Shown: one piece after another, positions 52,662 to 64,000 of the stretch
Numbering within the stretch: the stretch's first letter is position 1
How the letters are laid out: each line of letters begins with the position of its first letter
NCBI RefSeq assembly: GCF_020447265.1
Contig: NZ_JAJADR010000001.1
Coordinates: 806,001-870,000, forward strand
DNA from: Hymenobacter lucidus
GTDB lineage: Bacteria > Bacteroidota > Bacteroidia > Cytophagales > Hymenobacteraceae
Direction of reading: 5' to 3'
DNA length: 64,000 nucleotides
Notes under the pieces: model-generated
The model's database searches: none
The model's input: only the letters and a program-made list of their open reading frames with translations
Told to the model about the DNA's origin: nothing
Made by a program: the position numbers and the translations under genes

Positions 52662-55256
52662 ATGAAATATTCGGTCCTCGGCATCCTTGGCCTGGTCCTT
52701 ACGTGCCATCTGACAGCGCCGGCGCAGTCCGTGAAAACGGCCAAGCCTTCTTCCCAGAAGCCGGCCGCACGTAAAAAAACCGCGCCTGCTGCCGACCTGC
52801 CCGTCACGGAGTCTGCTACTAGCACCATCATTGTGCCTTCGTGGCTGCCACCGACTAATCCGGTGCAGCCCGCCGCTACTATCGTTACCGACTTGCTCGA
52901 TACCAAGCTCGACGTGCGCTTCGACTGGGCCAAGCAATGGCTACTGGGCACGGCAGCCCTCACCCTGCGTCCGCACTTCTATCCTCAGAGCCAAGTGGTG
53001 CTCGATGCCAAAGGCTTCGATATAAAAAGCGTACGGCTGGTAACGGCCGGCAAGGAGAAAAACCTCAACTACGGCTACGACAAGCGCAAAATAACGGTCA
53101 ACCTTGACCGGCAGTACACCCGCACAGAGTCCTATCAGATCCGCATCAGCTACACGGCCAAGCCCAACGAGCTGGAAGCGGGCGGCAGCGCGGCCATTAC
53201 CGGCAACAAGGGCCTGTACTTCATCAACCCGCTCGGCACTGATAAGAACAAGCCCAAGCAACTCTGGACCCAGGGCGAGACGGAAGCCAATTCTTGCTGG
53301 TTTCCGACTATTGACAAGCCCAACCAGCGCATGACCCAGGAAATTGCCATGACGGTGGACGCGCAGTACAAGACGCTTTCCAACGGCTTGCTGATTTCTT
53401 CCAAGAAGAATGCCGACGGTACTCGCACCGACGTGTGGAAACAAAGCCTGCCCGCCGCACCGTACCTGACGATGATGGCTGTGGGTGATTTTGCCGTCGT
53501 CAACGACTCCTGGCACGGCAAAGCAGTTGACTACTACGTCGAGCCTAAGTTTCAGGGCACGGCCAAAACGGTCTTTGGCAATACGCCAGCCATGCTCGAC
53601 TTCTTCTCCAAGAAGCTGGGCGTTGAGTATCCGTGGGAGAAATACGCGCAGGTTTCCATCCGCGACTTTGTGTCGGGCGCCATGGAAAATACTTCAGCCA
53701 CAACCATTCGGCAGGAGTGGACCCAGCTGACACCCCGCGAACTGCTCGACAAAACCTACATTACGGAAGGCACCATTGCTCACGAGCTGTTCCACCAGTG
53801 GTTCGGCGATTACGTTACAGCTGAGTCGTGGTCAAATCTGCCCCTGAACGAGGCCTTTGCTGATTACTCTGAGCTACTCTGGGCTGAATTCAAGTATGGA
53901 GCCGATGCGGCGGAATTGGTTCAGCAGGAAAAGCTGAACCAGTATCTGACTGAAGCCGAAAGCAAGCGGGAACCGCTGATTCGCTACCGCTATGCCGAGC
54001 GGGAGGATATGTTCGACCGTCATTCCTACGATAAAGGCGGCCGGGTGCTGCATATGCTGCGCAAGCAGGTCGGCGACGACGCCTTCTTTGCCTCCCTGAA
54101 CCGCTACTTGACCACCAACAAGTTTTCAGCCTCGGAAATAGCCAAGCTGCGCATCGCCTTCGAAGAAACTACCGGCGAGGATCTGATGTGGTTCTTCGAC
54201 CAGTGGTTTATGCAGCGAGGTCACCCCGAGTTGCGCGTCACGCACTCTTACGCTAATGGCCAGGTCACAATGCGCGTGCAGCAGCTACAAGATTCCACGT
54301 TCGTACCCATCTACCGCCTGCCCGTCACGGTCACTACTTGGATTAACAAGCAAGCTACCGATACGCGCATCGTCGTTACTAAAGCCGACCAAACCTTTCA
54401 GTGGGCCGCCCCGCAGCGTCCCAACCTTGTCAAGTTTGATTCCGAAGGCCAACTGCTGGCCAAAACTCAGGAGGAGCGCAGTCAGGACGAGCTTTTATTT
54501 CAGTACTACAACGCCCGCAGCTATCTGCAGAAATACGAGGCAATTGACGGGCTACGCAGCAAAGTCGGTGACTTGGCAGTGAGCGGCATGCTGCGCAACG
54601 CGTTGAATGACAATTTCTGGGCCGTCCGTAATGCTGCCCTAGAAGCTCTACGTAAGTATAAAGGCCCTGAAGGCAATGCCATTCGCAAGGACATTAAGCG
54701 CGTAGCCGCCGGCGACGTCAAGAGCCAGGTGCGGGCCACCGCTCTTGGTACACTGTCGACTTTTCCCAACGAGGATTTCAGTGACGTCTATAGCGTAGCC
54801 CTCAATGACAGCTCCTACCTAGTAGCCGGAGCGGCCATCGATGCGCTGACCAAGGCCCCAACTGTCGACACACGGGACCGAATCAATGCGCTGCAGGAAA
54901 CCAGTAGCCCCACGATTCTAAGCTCGTTGGCCAACTATTACTCGCTCAACGGCAACCTCGACCAGTACCCGTGGTTTCTGCGCCGCCTGAACGATGTACC
55001 AGAAGATGACCTCTACAACTACCTACAGAACTTCGGTACGCTTATGACGCGCATTCCGCCCATCGAGCGGGAGAAGGGAATTCAGCGACTGGAAGTTTTG
55101 GCCCGCACTCACCGTAACTACGCCGTAAAGCTGGGCGCTTACCGGGCCCTCAATACCTTGGTGGCAAGTACGCCGAGTTTGAAGCCTTTACTGCAGGATA
55201 TCAAAGCCAAGGAGAAGGATAGCCAACTAAAAGCTTTCTATAGCCTGCTGCAATAA
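52662..55256 (+). CDS. M1-family aminopeptidase
   Basis: 864 residues from ATG 52662, with a signal peptide (SVLGILGLVLTCHLTAPAQS). The M1 features are GAMEN (VSGAMENTSA) and HELFHQW with zinc ligands His374 and His378 and catalytic Glu375, and Glu397 18 residues on in LPLNEAFADY. The C-terminal region (about 600-864) has helical HEAT-like repeats. It removes N-terminal residues from peptides, likely in the periplasm. It is divergent from the biotin carrier gene, 95 bases apart. Confidence 0.94.
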   Translation: MKYSVLGILGLVLTCHLTAPAQSVKTAKPSSQKPAARKKTAPAADLPVTESATSTIIVPSWLPPTNPVQPAATIVTDLLDTKLDVRFDWAKQWLLGTAALTLRPHFYPQSQVVLDAKGFDIKSVRLVTAGKEKNLNYGYDKRKITVNLDRQYTRTESYQIRISYTAKPNELEAGGSAAITGNKGLYFINPLGTDKNKPKQLWTQGETEANSCWFPTIDKPNQRMTQEIAMTVDAQYKTLSNGLLISSKKNADGTRTDVWKQSLPAAPYLTMMAVGDFAVVNDSWHGKAVDYYVEPKFQGTAKTVFGNTPAMLDFFSKKLGVEYPWEKYAQVSIRDFVSGAMENTSATTIRQEWTQLTPRELLDKTYITEGTIAHELFHQWFGDYVTAESWSNLPLNEAFADYSELLWAEFKYGADAAELVQQEKLNQYLTEAESKREPLIRYRYAEREDMFDRHSYDKGGRVLHMLRKQVGDDAFFASLNRYLTTNKFSASEIAKLRIAFEETTGEDLMWFFDQWFMQRGHPELRVTHSYANGQVTMRVQQLQDSTFVPIYRLPVTVTTWINKQATDTRIVVTKADQTFQWAAPQRPNLVKFDSEGQLLAKTQEERSQDELLFQYYNARSYLQKYEAIDGLRSKVGDLAVSGMLRNALNDNFWAVRNAALEALRKYKGPEGNAIRKDIKRVAAGDVKSQVRATALGTLSTFPNEDFSDVYSVALNDSSYLVAGAAIDALTKAPTVDTRDRINALQETSSPTILSSLANYYSLNGNLDQYPWFLRRLNDVPEDDLYNYLQNFGTLMTRIPPIEREKGIQRLEVLARTHRNYAVKLGAYRALNTLVASTPSLKPLLQDIKAKEKDSQLKAFYSLLQ

Positions 55257-55396
55257 AAAAACAGAAAAAAATGTACCGGGCTGTTCGTGTCTGTTTCACC
55301 AGCGTTAGTCCGCTAAAATCAGCCTCTTAGCTTTCGTTGCGAGGAAATGATGAACGACTCGCTAGAAAAATATTGCAACGATTTTTGCCGATAGGC

Positions 55397-55426
55397 TTGA
55401 CTTGCATCAGAAAGCCACTAATTTTG
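55397..55426 (+). promoter_or_regulatory. Promoter TTG-N19-TAATTTTG of the tRNA-tuf operon
   Basis: TTG at 55397-55399, 19 bases, TAATTTTG at 55419-55426; a full consensus promoter about 84 bases before tRNA-Tyr. It probably drives the three tRNAs and tuf. The rest of 55257-55509 holds no gene. Confidence 0.75.
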
Positions 55427-55509
55427 CAACTCCTTTAGCAACCACCCCACTTTTTAAGGGTGTTAACGAAAGGGAAAAGCTCAGCACAAACGGTGCTGAA
55501 AAACAAACT

Positions 55510-55589
55510 GGGGGTATCGCATAGCGGCAATTGCGGGTGACTGTAACTCACCTCCTTCGGGTTCATAGGTTCGAGTCCTGTTACCCCCA
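55510..55589 (+). tRNA. tRNA-Tyr (anticodon GTA)
   Basis: 80 bases with acceptor GGGGGTA/TACCCCC, anticodon loop CTGTAAC (GTA) and a long variable arm (CTCCTTCGGG), as in class II tRNA-Tyr. No CCA encoded. Confidence 0.95.
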
Positions 55590-55660
55590 CAGTAGTGAAA
55601 TAGTGATTTAGCGTAAGAGTGAACTTGTGCCCTTGGGTGCAGGTTCACTACTTCGCAAAC

Positions 55661-55733
55661 GCGGGAGTAGCTCAGTTGGTAGAGCGGCAGCCTTCCAAGC
55701 TGCAGGTCGCGGGTTCGAACCTCGTCTCCCGCT
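55661..55733 (+). tRNA. tRNA-Gly (anticodon TCC)
   Basis: 73 bases with acceptor GCGGGAG/CTCCCGC, anticodon stem GCAGC/GCTGC around CTTCCAA (TCC), and T-arm GGGTTCGAACC. Second tRNA in the operon. Confidence 0.95.
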
Positions 55734-55750
55734 CAACTTTTCAAACATAA

Positions 55751-55822
<72 letters not shown>

Positions 55823-55862
55823 CACAATTACATTACGAATACCGACGGAGCAGCGCGACTGC

Positions 55863-55885
55863 CCTGTTTGGATCTGTCAAACAGG
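55863..55885 (+). other. Hairpin between tRNA-Thr and tuf
   Basis: Perfect arms cctgtttg and caaacagg around gatctgt, with no T run. It may be a processing signal or partial terminator that adjusts tRNA versus tuf output. Confidence 0.5.
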
Positions 55886-55992
55886 CAAAGCGACGTGCAG
55901 AACCATAGGTGGAGCTGCGTTTCGCTTTCTTGTAGTATAGTTCAGTCGCGTTTTTCCTCTCATCCCACAAATCCTCTTTTAATCTCTTTACA

Positions 55993-57183
55993 ATGGCCAA
56001 AGAAAATTTTGATCGTTCCAAGCCGCACGTGAACATCGGTACGATCGGGCACGTCGACCACGGCAAAACCACCCTGACCGCTGCTATCACCACGGTACTG
56101 GCGAACAAAGGTTTGGCCGCTAAGCGTGACTTCTCGTCGATCGATAACGCTCCCGAAGAAAAAGAGCGTGGTATCACGATCAACACGGCTCACGTTGAGT
56201 ACTCGACCGTAAACCGTCACTACGCCCACGTTGACTGCCCTGGTCACGCTGACTATGTGAAGAACATGGTTACGGGTGCTGCCCAGATGGACGGCGCTAT
56301 CCTCGTAGTAGCTGCTACCGACGGCCCAATGCCCCAGACCCGTGAGCACATCCTGCTGGCTCGCCAGGTAGGTGTTCCTCAGCTGGTTGTGTTCATGAAC
56401 AAAGTGGACATGGTGGATGACCCCGAGCTGCTCGAGCTCGTGGAAATGGAAATCCGCGAACTGCTCTCGTTCTACGACTTCGACGGCGACAACATTCCCG
56501 TAATTCAGGGCTCGGCTCTGGGTGGCCTGAATGGTGATGCCAACTGGGTTCCGAAAATCGAGGAGCTGATGGACGCTGTTGACAGCTACATTCCAATTCC
56601 GGCTCGTCTGACCGATCTGCCCTTCCTGATGCCAGTAGAGGACGTATTCTCTATCACGGGTCGTGGAACGGTTGCTACCGGCCGTATCGAGCGTGGTATC
56701 ATCAACTCGGGTGAGCAAGTTGACATCCTGGGCATGGGCGCTGCCCCCGGCCTGAAGTCGACCGTAACCGGTGTTGAGATGTTCCGCAAGATTCTTGACC
56801 GTGGCGAAGCTGGTGACAACGTAGGTCTGTTGCTGCGCGGCATTGAAAAAGAAGCCATCCGTCGTGGTATGGTTATCTGCAAGCCTAACTCGGTAACTCC
56901 CCACCAGAAGTTCAAGGCTGAGGTTTACGTTCTCTCGAAAGAGGAAGGTGGCCGTCACACGCCTTTCTTCAACAACTACCGTCCGCAGTTCTACCTGCGC
57001 ACCACCGACGTTACTGGCATCATCACCCTCCCAGAAGGTGTTGAAATGGTAATGCCCGGTGACAACATCACCATCCAGGTTGAGTTGATCAGCAAGGTGG
57101 CAATGGAAAAAGGTTTGCGTTTCGCTATCCGCGAAGGTGGCCGTACGGTAGGTGCCGGTCAGGTTACCGAAATCCTCGACTAG
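55993..57183 (+). CDS. tuf: Elongation factor Tu
   Basis: 396 residues. Domain 1 has the GTPase motifs [11 protein letters not shown], the switch I end [25 protein letters not shown], and NKVDMVD; domains 2 and 3 follow and end VTEILD. It delivers aminoacyl-tRNA to the ribosome. It is preceded by three tRNAs and followed by a terminator, then tRNA-Trp and secE, the conserved bacterial order. Codon use is strongly biased, as expected of a very highly expressed gene. Confidence 0.99.
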   Translation: MAKENFDRSKPHVNIGTIGHVDHGKTTLTAAITTVLANKGLAAKRDFSSIDNAPEEKERGITINTAHVEYSTVNRHYAHVDCPGHADYVKNMVTGAAQMDGAILVVAATDGPMPQTREHILLARQVGVPQLVVFMNKVDMVDDPELLELVEMEIRELLSFYDFDGDNIPVIQGSALGGLNGDANWVPKIEELMDAVDSYIPIPARLTDLPFLMPVEDVFSITGRGTVATGRIERGIINSGEQVDILGMGAAPGLKSTVTGVEMFRKILDRGEAGDNVGLLLRGIEKEAIRRGMVICKPNSVTPHQKFKAEVYVLSKEEGGRHTPFFNNYRPQFYLRTTDVTGIITLPEGVEMVMPGDNITIQVELISKVAMEKGLRFAIREGGRTVGAGQVTEILD

Positions 57184-57212
57184 TTTCTCTCTAGAATCTA
57201 GTAAATCAAGAC

Positions 57213-57247
57213 AATCCGCCTCTGATTTTTTCAGGGGCGGATTTGTT
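57213..57247 (+). terminator. Terminator of tuf
   Basis: Arms aatccgcctctga (57213-57225) and tcaggggcggatt (57231-57243) with one G-T pair, followed by tgtttt. It overlaps the -33 box of the next promoter. Confidence 0.75.
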
Positions 57248-57272
57248 TTGTATAAAGAGTTCAGTACATTTG
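57242..57272 (+). promoter_or_regulatory. Consensus promoter TTTG-N19-TACATTTG
   Basis: TTTG at 57242-57245, exactly 19 bases, TACATTTG at 57265-57272. It is a perfect Bacteroidota housekeeping promoter placed about 38 bases before tRNA-Trp and probably drives tRNA-Trp, secE, nusG and the genes after them. Confidence 0.85.
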
Positions 57273-57310
57273 CAGTCCCAATCCGGCTTTACTGGATTTA
57301 ACACGCATCC

Positions 57311-57381
57311 ACGGGCGTAGTTCAAGGGTAGAATAGAGGTCTCCAAAACCTTTGATGGGAGTTCGAATCTCTCCGCCCGTG
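57311..57381 (+). tRNA. tRNA-Trp (anticodon CCA)
   Basis: 71 bases with acceptor ACGGGCG/CGCCCGT, anticodon loop CTCCAAA (CCA), and T-arm GAGTTCGAATCTC. It lies between tuf and secE, the usual place. Confidence 0.95.
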
Positions 57382-57434
57382 CAAGTAATGGTCATGCGCA
57401 ACTGACCGCAATAGCTAAAGCCAAACCCGGCACC

Positions 57435-57629
57435 ATGAGCAAGCTGACGAAATATTTCCGCGATACCACGGAGGAGATGCGTTACAAAGTAACGTGGTCT
57501 TCTTTTGAGGAACTGCAGAAGAGTGCCGGACTGGTGCTCATTGGTTCGCTCGTATTTGCCGCCGTCGTGGGTATTATGGACATTGTGTTCAAAACTGGCC
57601 TCGAAGCGTTTTACAACTCATTCCGTTAA
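57435..57629 (+). CDS. secE: Protein translocase subunit SecE
   Basis: 64 residues, the short single-span form. The cytoplasmic amphipathic helix (KYFRDTTEEMRYKVTWSSFE) precedes one membrane span (VLIGSLVFAAVVGIMDIVF). It clamps SecY in the translocon. It starts 54 bases after tRNA-Trp and precedes nusG by 15 bases. Confidence 0.94.
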   Translation: MSKLTKYFRDTTEEMRYKVTWSSFEELQKSAGLVLIGSLVFAAVVGIMDIVFKTGLEAFYNSFR

Positions 57630-57644
57630 TCGAATTCAGCAGAG

Positions 57645-58205
57645 ATGGGAGAGTTGAAGTGGTACGTAGTTCGTTCGGTTAGCGGACAGGAGAAGAAGGC
57701 TAAGCAGTACTTGGAAACCGAAATTGGCCGTCATGGTCTTTCGGAACTGGTACCCCAGGTGTTGATTCCGGCCGAGAAGGTTTACGAAATGCGTAACGGC
57801 AAGAAGCGAGTTCGGGAGCGGAACTTCTTCCCCGGTTACATCCTGATCCACGCTGATCTATCGCACGGCGAAGTTGACCACATTATTACCAGCACTCCCG
57901 GCGTAATTGGTTTCCTGAGCGACAAAGAAGGCAAAAGCACCAACACCAAGCCAATTCCATTGCGTCTGGCTGAGGTAAATCGGATTCTGGGCATCGTCGA
58001 CGAAGCTGAAGAAGAAACGGCCAGCCTCGAAACACCATTTGTGGTAGGCGAACTGGTAAAAGTAGTAGACGGTGCCTTCAGTGGCTTTTCGGGCAACGTC
58101 TCGGAAGTGTTTGAAGAGCGTAAGAAGCTCAACGTTATTGTCAAAATATTCGGCCGTAGCACTCCCATGGAGCTTAGCTATACTCAGGTCGAAAAAGAAT
58201 CATAA
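57645..58205 (+). CDS. nusG: Transcription elongation/antitermination factor NusG
   Basis: 186 residues, with the NGN domain (WYVVRSVSGQEKKAKQYL near the start, RERNFFPGYILIH) and the C-terminal KOW domain (GELVKVVDGAFSGFSGNVSE). It binds RNA polymerase to speed elongation. It is near the usual length. A long hairpin follows before rplK. Confidence 0.96.
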   Translation: MGELKWYVVRSVSGQEKKAKQYLETEIGRHGLSELVPQVLIPAEKVYEMRNGKKRVRERNFFPGYILIHADLSHGEVDHIITSTPGVIGFLSDKEGKSTNTKPIPLRLAEVNRILGIVDEAEEETASLETPFVVGELVKVVDGAFSGFSGNVSEVFEERKKLNVIVKIFGRSTPMELSYTQVEKES

Positions 58206-58222
58206 GTCAGCAGTATACTTTG

Positions 58223-58262
58223 AGAGCTGAGAAGCAAGGGAATTCTCCTGCTTCTCAGCTCT
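58223..58262. other. Long hairpin between nusG and rplK
   Basis: Arms agagctgagaagca (58223-58236) and tgcttctcagctct (58249-58262) are perfect over 14 bases. No T run, so it may be a regulatory or processing structure; the same gap holds a weaker gggctgcctgt/acagacagccc hairpin at about 58349-58376. Confidence 0.6.
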
Positions 58263-58392
58263 CTAGTCTACTCTCTGCAAAGAACGTCGTCGGTTATTCG
58301 CTCTGAGCCGGCGGTGCTTCCACTAGAGCACAAACAAAATAAAACGGAGGGCTGCCTGTGTTACGACAGACAGCCCGAAGCCTTTCAAACCA

Positions 58393-58836
58393 ATGGCCAA
58401 AGAAATTAGAGGTTATCTGAAGCTTCAGATAAAGGGAGGCGCTGCGAATCCTTCGCCGCCGGTTGGACCTGCACTTGGTAGCAAAGGCCTTAACATCATG
58501 GAATTCTGCAAGCAGTTTAACGCTCGCACCCAGGATAAGGCCGGCCAAGTATGTCCCGTATTGATCACCATGTACACCGACAAGTCGTTTGACTTCGTGG
58601 TGAAAACCCCTCCAGCGCCAGTAATGCTGCTGGAAGCTGCCAAGCTCCAAAGTGGTTCGAAAGAGCCTAACCGGAACAAGGTAGGTTCGGTTACGTGGGA
58701 CCAAATCCGCACCATCGCTGAAACTAAAATGGTTGACCTGAACGCCTTCAAGGTGGAGTCGGCTATGAAGTCGGTAGCTGGTACGGCCCGCAGCATGGGT
58801 ATTACCATCAAGGGCGATTCTCCCTTTGCTGAATAA
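58393..58836 (+). CDS. rplK: Ribosomal protein uL11
   Basis: 147 residues with [20 protein letters not shown] at the N-terminus and the RNA-binding C-terminal domain ending [16 protein letters not shown]. It binds the GTPase-associated centre of 23S rRNA. It precedes rplA by 21 bases, the conserved pair. Confidence 0.97.
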   Translation: MAKEIRGYLKLQIKGGAANPSPPVGPALGSKGLNIMEFCKQFNARTQDKAGQVCPVLITMYTDKSFDFVVKTPPAPVMLLEAAKLQSGSKEPNRNKVGSVTWDQIRTIAETKMVDLNAFKVESAMKSVAGTARSMGITIKGDSPFAE

Positions 58837-58857
58837 CTTTAAAGGAGAACAAGACTG

Positions 58858-59553
58858 ATGGCAAACGTTAGCAAAAAGCGCAAGGAAGCCCTTGCCAAAC
58901 ACGACCTGACGCAAGTACGCAACTTGGTAGAGGCTGCCAAAGTGGTGAAGGACATTACCTACACCAAGTTTGACGCCTCTGTTGATATCGACGTACGTCT
59001 GGGCGTTGACCCCCGTAAAGCCGACCAGATGGTACGTGGCGTCGCCACGCTGCCCCACGGTACCGGCAAAACCGTACGCGTTCTGGCTTTGGTAACTCCT
59101 GACAAGGAAGCCGAAGCTACCGCAGCCGGCGCTGATTTCGTAGGCTTGGACGACTATATCTCGAAAATCGAGAAAGGCTGGACTGACATCGACGTGATTA
59201 TCACGATGCCGTCGGTAATGGCTAAAGTTGGTCGGCTAGGTCGCGTACTTGGTCCCCGTGGTCTGATGCCAAACCCGAAGTCGGGTACGGTAACGACCGA
59301 CGTAGCCAAGGCAGTGCAGGAAGTGAAGGCTGGTAAAATCGACTTCAAAGTTGACAAAACCGGTATCATTCACACCAGCATCGGCAAAGTATCTTTTGAT
59401 GACCAGAAGCTGGCGGAAAACGCCATCGAAGTAATCCAGACGCTGACGCGTTTGAAGCCTTCTTCGGCTAAAGGTACCTACATCAAGAGCATCACGCTGA
59501 GCAGCACGATGAGCCCCGGCGTTCCGGTTGACACTTCGGTTACTTCCGCTTAA
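58858..59553 (+). CDS. rplA: Ribosomal protein uL1
   Basis: 231 residues with [20 protein letters not shown] and [20 protein letters not shown], the RNA-binding signatures. It binds the L1 stalk and can repress its own operon by binding mRNA. A direct operator was not identified. It precedes rplJ by 17 bases. Confidence 0.97.
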   Translation: MANVSKKRKEALAKHDLTQVRNLVEAAKVVKDITYTKFDASVDIDVRLGVDPRKADQMVRGVATLPHGTGKTVRVLALVTPDKEAEATAAGADFVGLDDYISKIEKGWTDIDVIITMPSVMAKVGRLGRVLGPRGLMPNPKSGTVTTDVAKAVQEVKAGKIDFKVDKTGIIHTSIGKVSFDDQKLAENAIEVIQTLTRLKPSSAKGTYIKSITLSSTMSPGVPVDTSVTSA

Positions 59554-59570
59554 TTCACAATCAACGAGAT

Positions 59571-60125
59571 ATGACAAGGGAAGAAAAACAAGTCCTCGTC
59601 GACGAGTTGAGCGAAAAGTTTCAATCGCACAACGCGTTCTACATTGCCGATGCGTCGGGAATGTCGGTGGCGAAAATCAACGAATTCCGTCGCCTGTGCT
59701 TCACGCGCGGCTTGGAGTTCAAAGTGTACAAAAACACGCTGATCCGCAAGGCGCTCGATACGTTGAGCACCGATACGGCTGAGTTGGATGCTGCGCTGAA
59801 AGGCCAGTCGGGTGTGCTGTTCTCGAAAGAGGCTGGCAATGCTCCCGGCAAGCTGCTGAAAGACTTCTACAAAGCTCAGAACTACAGCAAAAACGCGGTT
59901 CCAAAGCCAGCTTTGAAGGGTGCTTACATCGACGCCAGCATCTACTTGGGTGCTGAGCAACTCGAAACCTTGAGCACGCTGAAAGGCAAAAATGAGCTTA
60001 TCGGTGAAGTTATCGGTCTGCTCCAGTCGCCTGCCAAGAATGTTATCAGTGCTCTGTCGAGTGGTGGCAACAAACTGGCTGGTATCCTCAAGACGCTTTC
60101 CGAAAAAGAAGAGGTTGCTGCTTAA
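59571..60125 (+). CDS. rplJ: Ribosomal protein uL10
   Basis: 184 residues. N-terminal rRNA-binding domain (MTREEKQVLVDELSEKFQSH, YKNTLIRKAL), and the C-terminal helix that carries L7/L12 dimers. It precedes rplL by 65 bases and is the expected next gene in the cluster. Confidence 0.96.
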   Translation: MTREEKQVLVDELSEKFQSHNAFYIADASGMSVAKINEFRRLCFTRGLEFKVYKNTLIRKALDTLSTDTAELDAALKGQSGVLFSKEAGNAPGKLLKDFYKAQNYSKNAVPKPALKGAYIDASIYLGAEQLETLSTLKGKNELIGEVIGLLQSPAKNVISALSSGGNKLAGILKTLSEKEEVAA

Positions 60126-60190
60126 TTGCCGCCCATCTTTTTCCCCTCAATTCAAATTCAACAACCCCTTTTTTTTAACAATCTACAGAA

Positions 60191-60568
60191 ATGGCAGATT
60201 TGAAAGCATTCGCTGAGCAGCTCGTTAACCTGACGGTGAAAGAAGTAAACGAACTGGCTACGATCCTGAAGGACGAGTATGGCATTGAGCCTGCTGCTGC
60301 TGCTCCCGTAATGGTAGCTGGTGGTGGTGCTGCTGCTGCTGACGCTCCTGAGGAGAAGACGTCGTTCGACGTAATCCTGAAGTCGGCTGGCGCAAGCAAA
60401 CTGGCTGTGGTGAAACTGGTGAAAGACCTGACCGGTCTGGGCCTGAAAGAAGCCAAAGAACTGGTTGACGGTGCTCCTAAGGCCCTGAAAGAAGGTGTTG
60501 CTAAAGACGAAGCTGATTCGTTGAAGAAGCAACTGGAAGAGGCTGGCGCTGAAGTAGAAGTTAAGTAA
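60191..60568 (+). CDS. rplL: Ribosomal protein bL12
   Basis: 125 residues with the N-terminal dimer helix ([20 protein letters not shown]), an Ala-rich hinge ([20 protein letters not shown]) and the conserved C-terminal domain ([20 protein letters not shown]). It recruits GTPase factors to the ribosome. A short terminator follows before rpoB. Confidence 0.97.
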   Translation: MADLKAFAEQLVNLTVKEVNELATILKDEYGIEPAAAAPVMVAGGGAAAADAPEEKTSFDVILKSAGASKLAVVKLVKDLTGLGLKEAKELVDGAPKALKEGVAKDEADSLKKQLEEAGAEVEVK

Positions 60569-60604
60569 GCTGCCCCGCGCTTTTCTCTTAGAAACATGGA
60601 TAGG

Positions 60605-60627
60605 CCTGGCAACTAAGCCAGGTCTTT
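60605..60627 (+). terminator. Short hairpin after rplL, probable attenuator
   Basis: Arms cctggc and gccagg around aactaa, then tctttt. With a 6-bp stem it is weak and may stop only part of the transcripts, lowering rpoB relative to the ribosomal proteins. Confidence 0.6.
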
Positions 60628-60771
60628 TCCTGTTTGTAGGCTACGAGCTTTACCAGATTGCCCCCAGACGCCGCATTGCGGCTTTTTGTGCCTACGGGTA
60701 ACGGACGAGGGCGCGGCAGCGTTTGCCGATAGTATAGTACGCTTCAGTGTCCATTTTTAACCTTCAACGCA

Positions 60772-64000
<3,229 letters not shown>

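Noticed and set aside
55257-55509. A small gene before the tRNA-tuf operon
   Set aside because: Only short frames; the stretch is explained by the promoter and leader.

Overview
The window looks like chromosome of a Hymenobacter-like member of the Bacteroidota (Cytophagales). This rests on GC-rich coding DNA, the repeated Bacteroidota promoter form TTTG/TTG-N19-TAnnTTTG, lipoproteins with acidic residues just after the lipidated Cys, a TonB-dependent receptor, a THUMP-like methyltransferase, and the order tRNA-Tyr/Gly/Thr-tuf-tRNA-Trp-secE-nusG-rplKAJL-rpoB. Species cannot be fixed from sequence alone.

Left part (1-13.5 kb): a group III truncated haemoglobin; a cupin; an overlapping PAS histidine kinase and a response regulator fused to a CRP/FNR-type DNA-binding protein; a tetR-ABC-HlyD-TolC export operon whose ATPase domain lacks most catalytic motifs; and an L,D-transpeptidase flanked by two tandem universal stress proteins. 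Two TGA-N6-TCA palindromes of CRP/FNR core type lie in this last cluster.

Middle left (13.88-28.57 kb): a genomic island integrated at the 3' end of a tRNA-Gly(CCC) gene and bounded by a 60-bp direct repeat with one mismatch. It carries a tyrosine recombinase, an excisionase-like protein, a RepA-like helicase and a primase-like zinc protein, two unknown genes, an XRE regulator, a complete type I restriction-modification operon (hsdM-hsdS-hsdR), and an AT-rich pair encoding an OLD/AriA-like ATPase and a small TOPRIM (DUF3226-like) protein. No conjugation genes are seen, so it reads as a satellite-like or mobilisable defence island. The ATPase-TOPRIM pair is the best candidate for an unusual defence system.

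Middle right (28.6-45 kb): ordinary chromosomal genes (oxidoreductase, GNAT, radical SAM, AraC-type regulator with an HMA-like sensor, 3-methyladenine DNA glycosylase, THUMP-like methyltransferase, S-adenosylhomocysteine hydrolase). A cobalamin riboswitch precedes a BtuB-like receptor and a BtuG-like surface propeller lipoprotein. Several long inverted repeats occur here, one inserted in frame inside the radical SAM gene.

Right part (45-64 kb): two glycosyltransferases and an O-antigen ligase-like protein, a sigma factor with a zinc anti-sigma-like partner, gmk, nadD, frr, pyrH, a biotin carrier, an M1 aminopeptidase, then the tRNA/tuf/secE/nusG/ribosomal protein/rpoB block, with rpoB cut by the window end.
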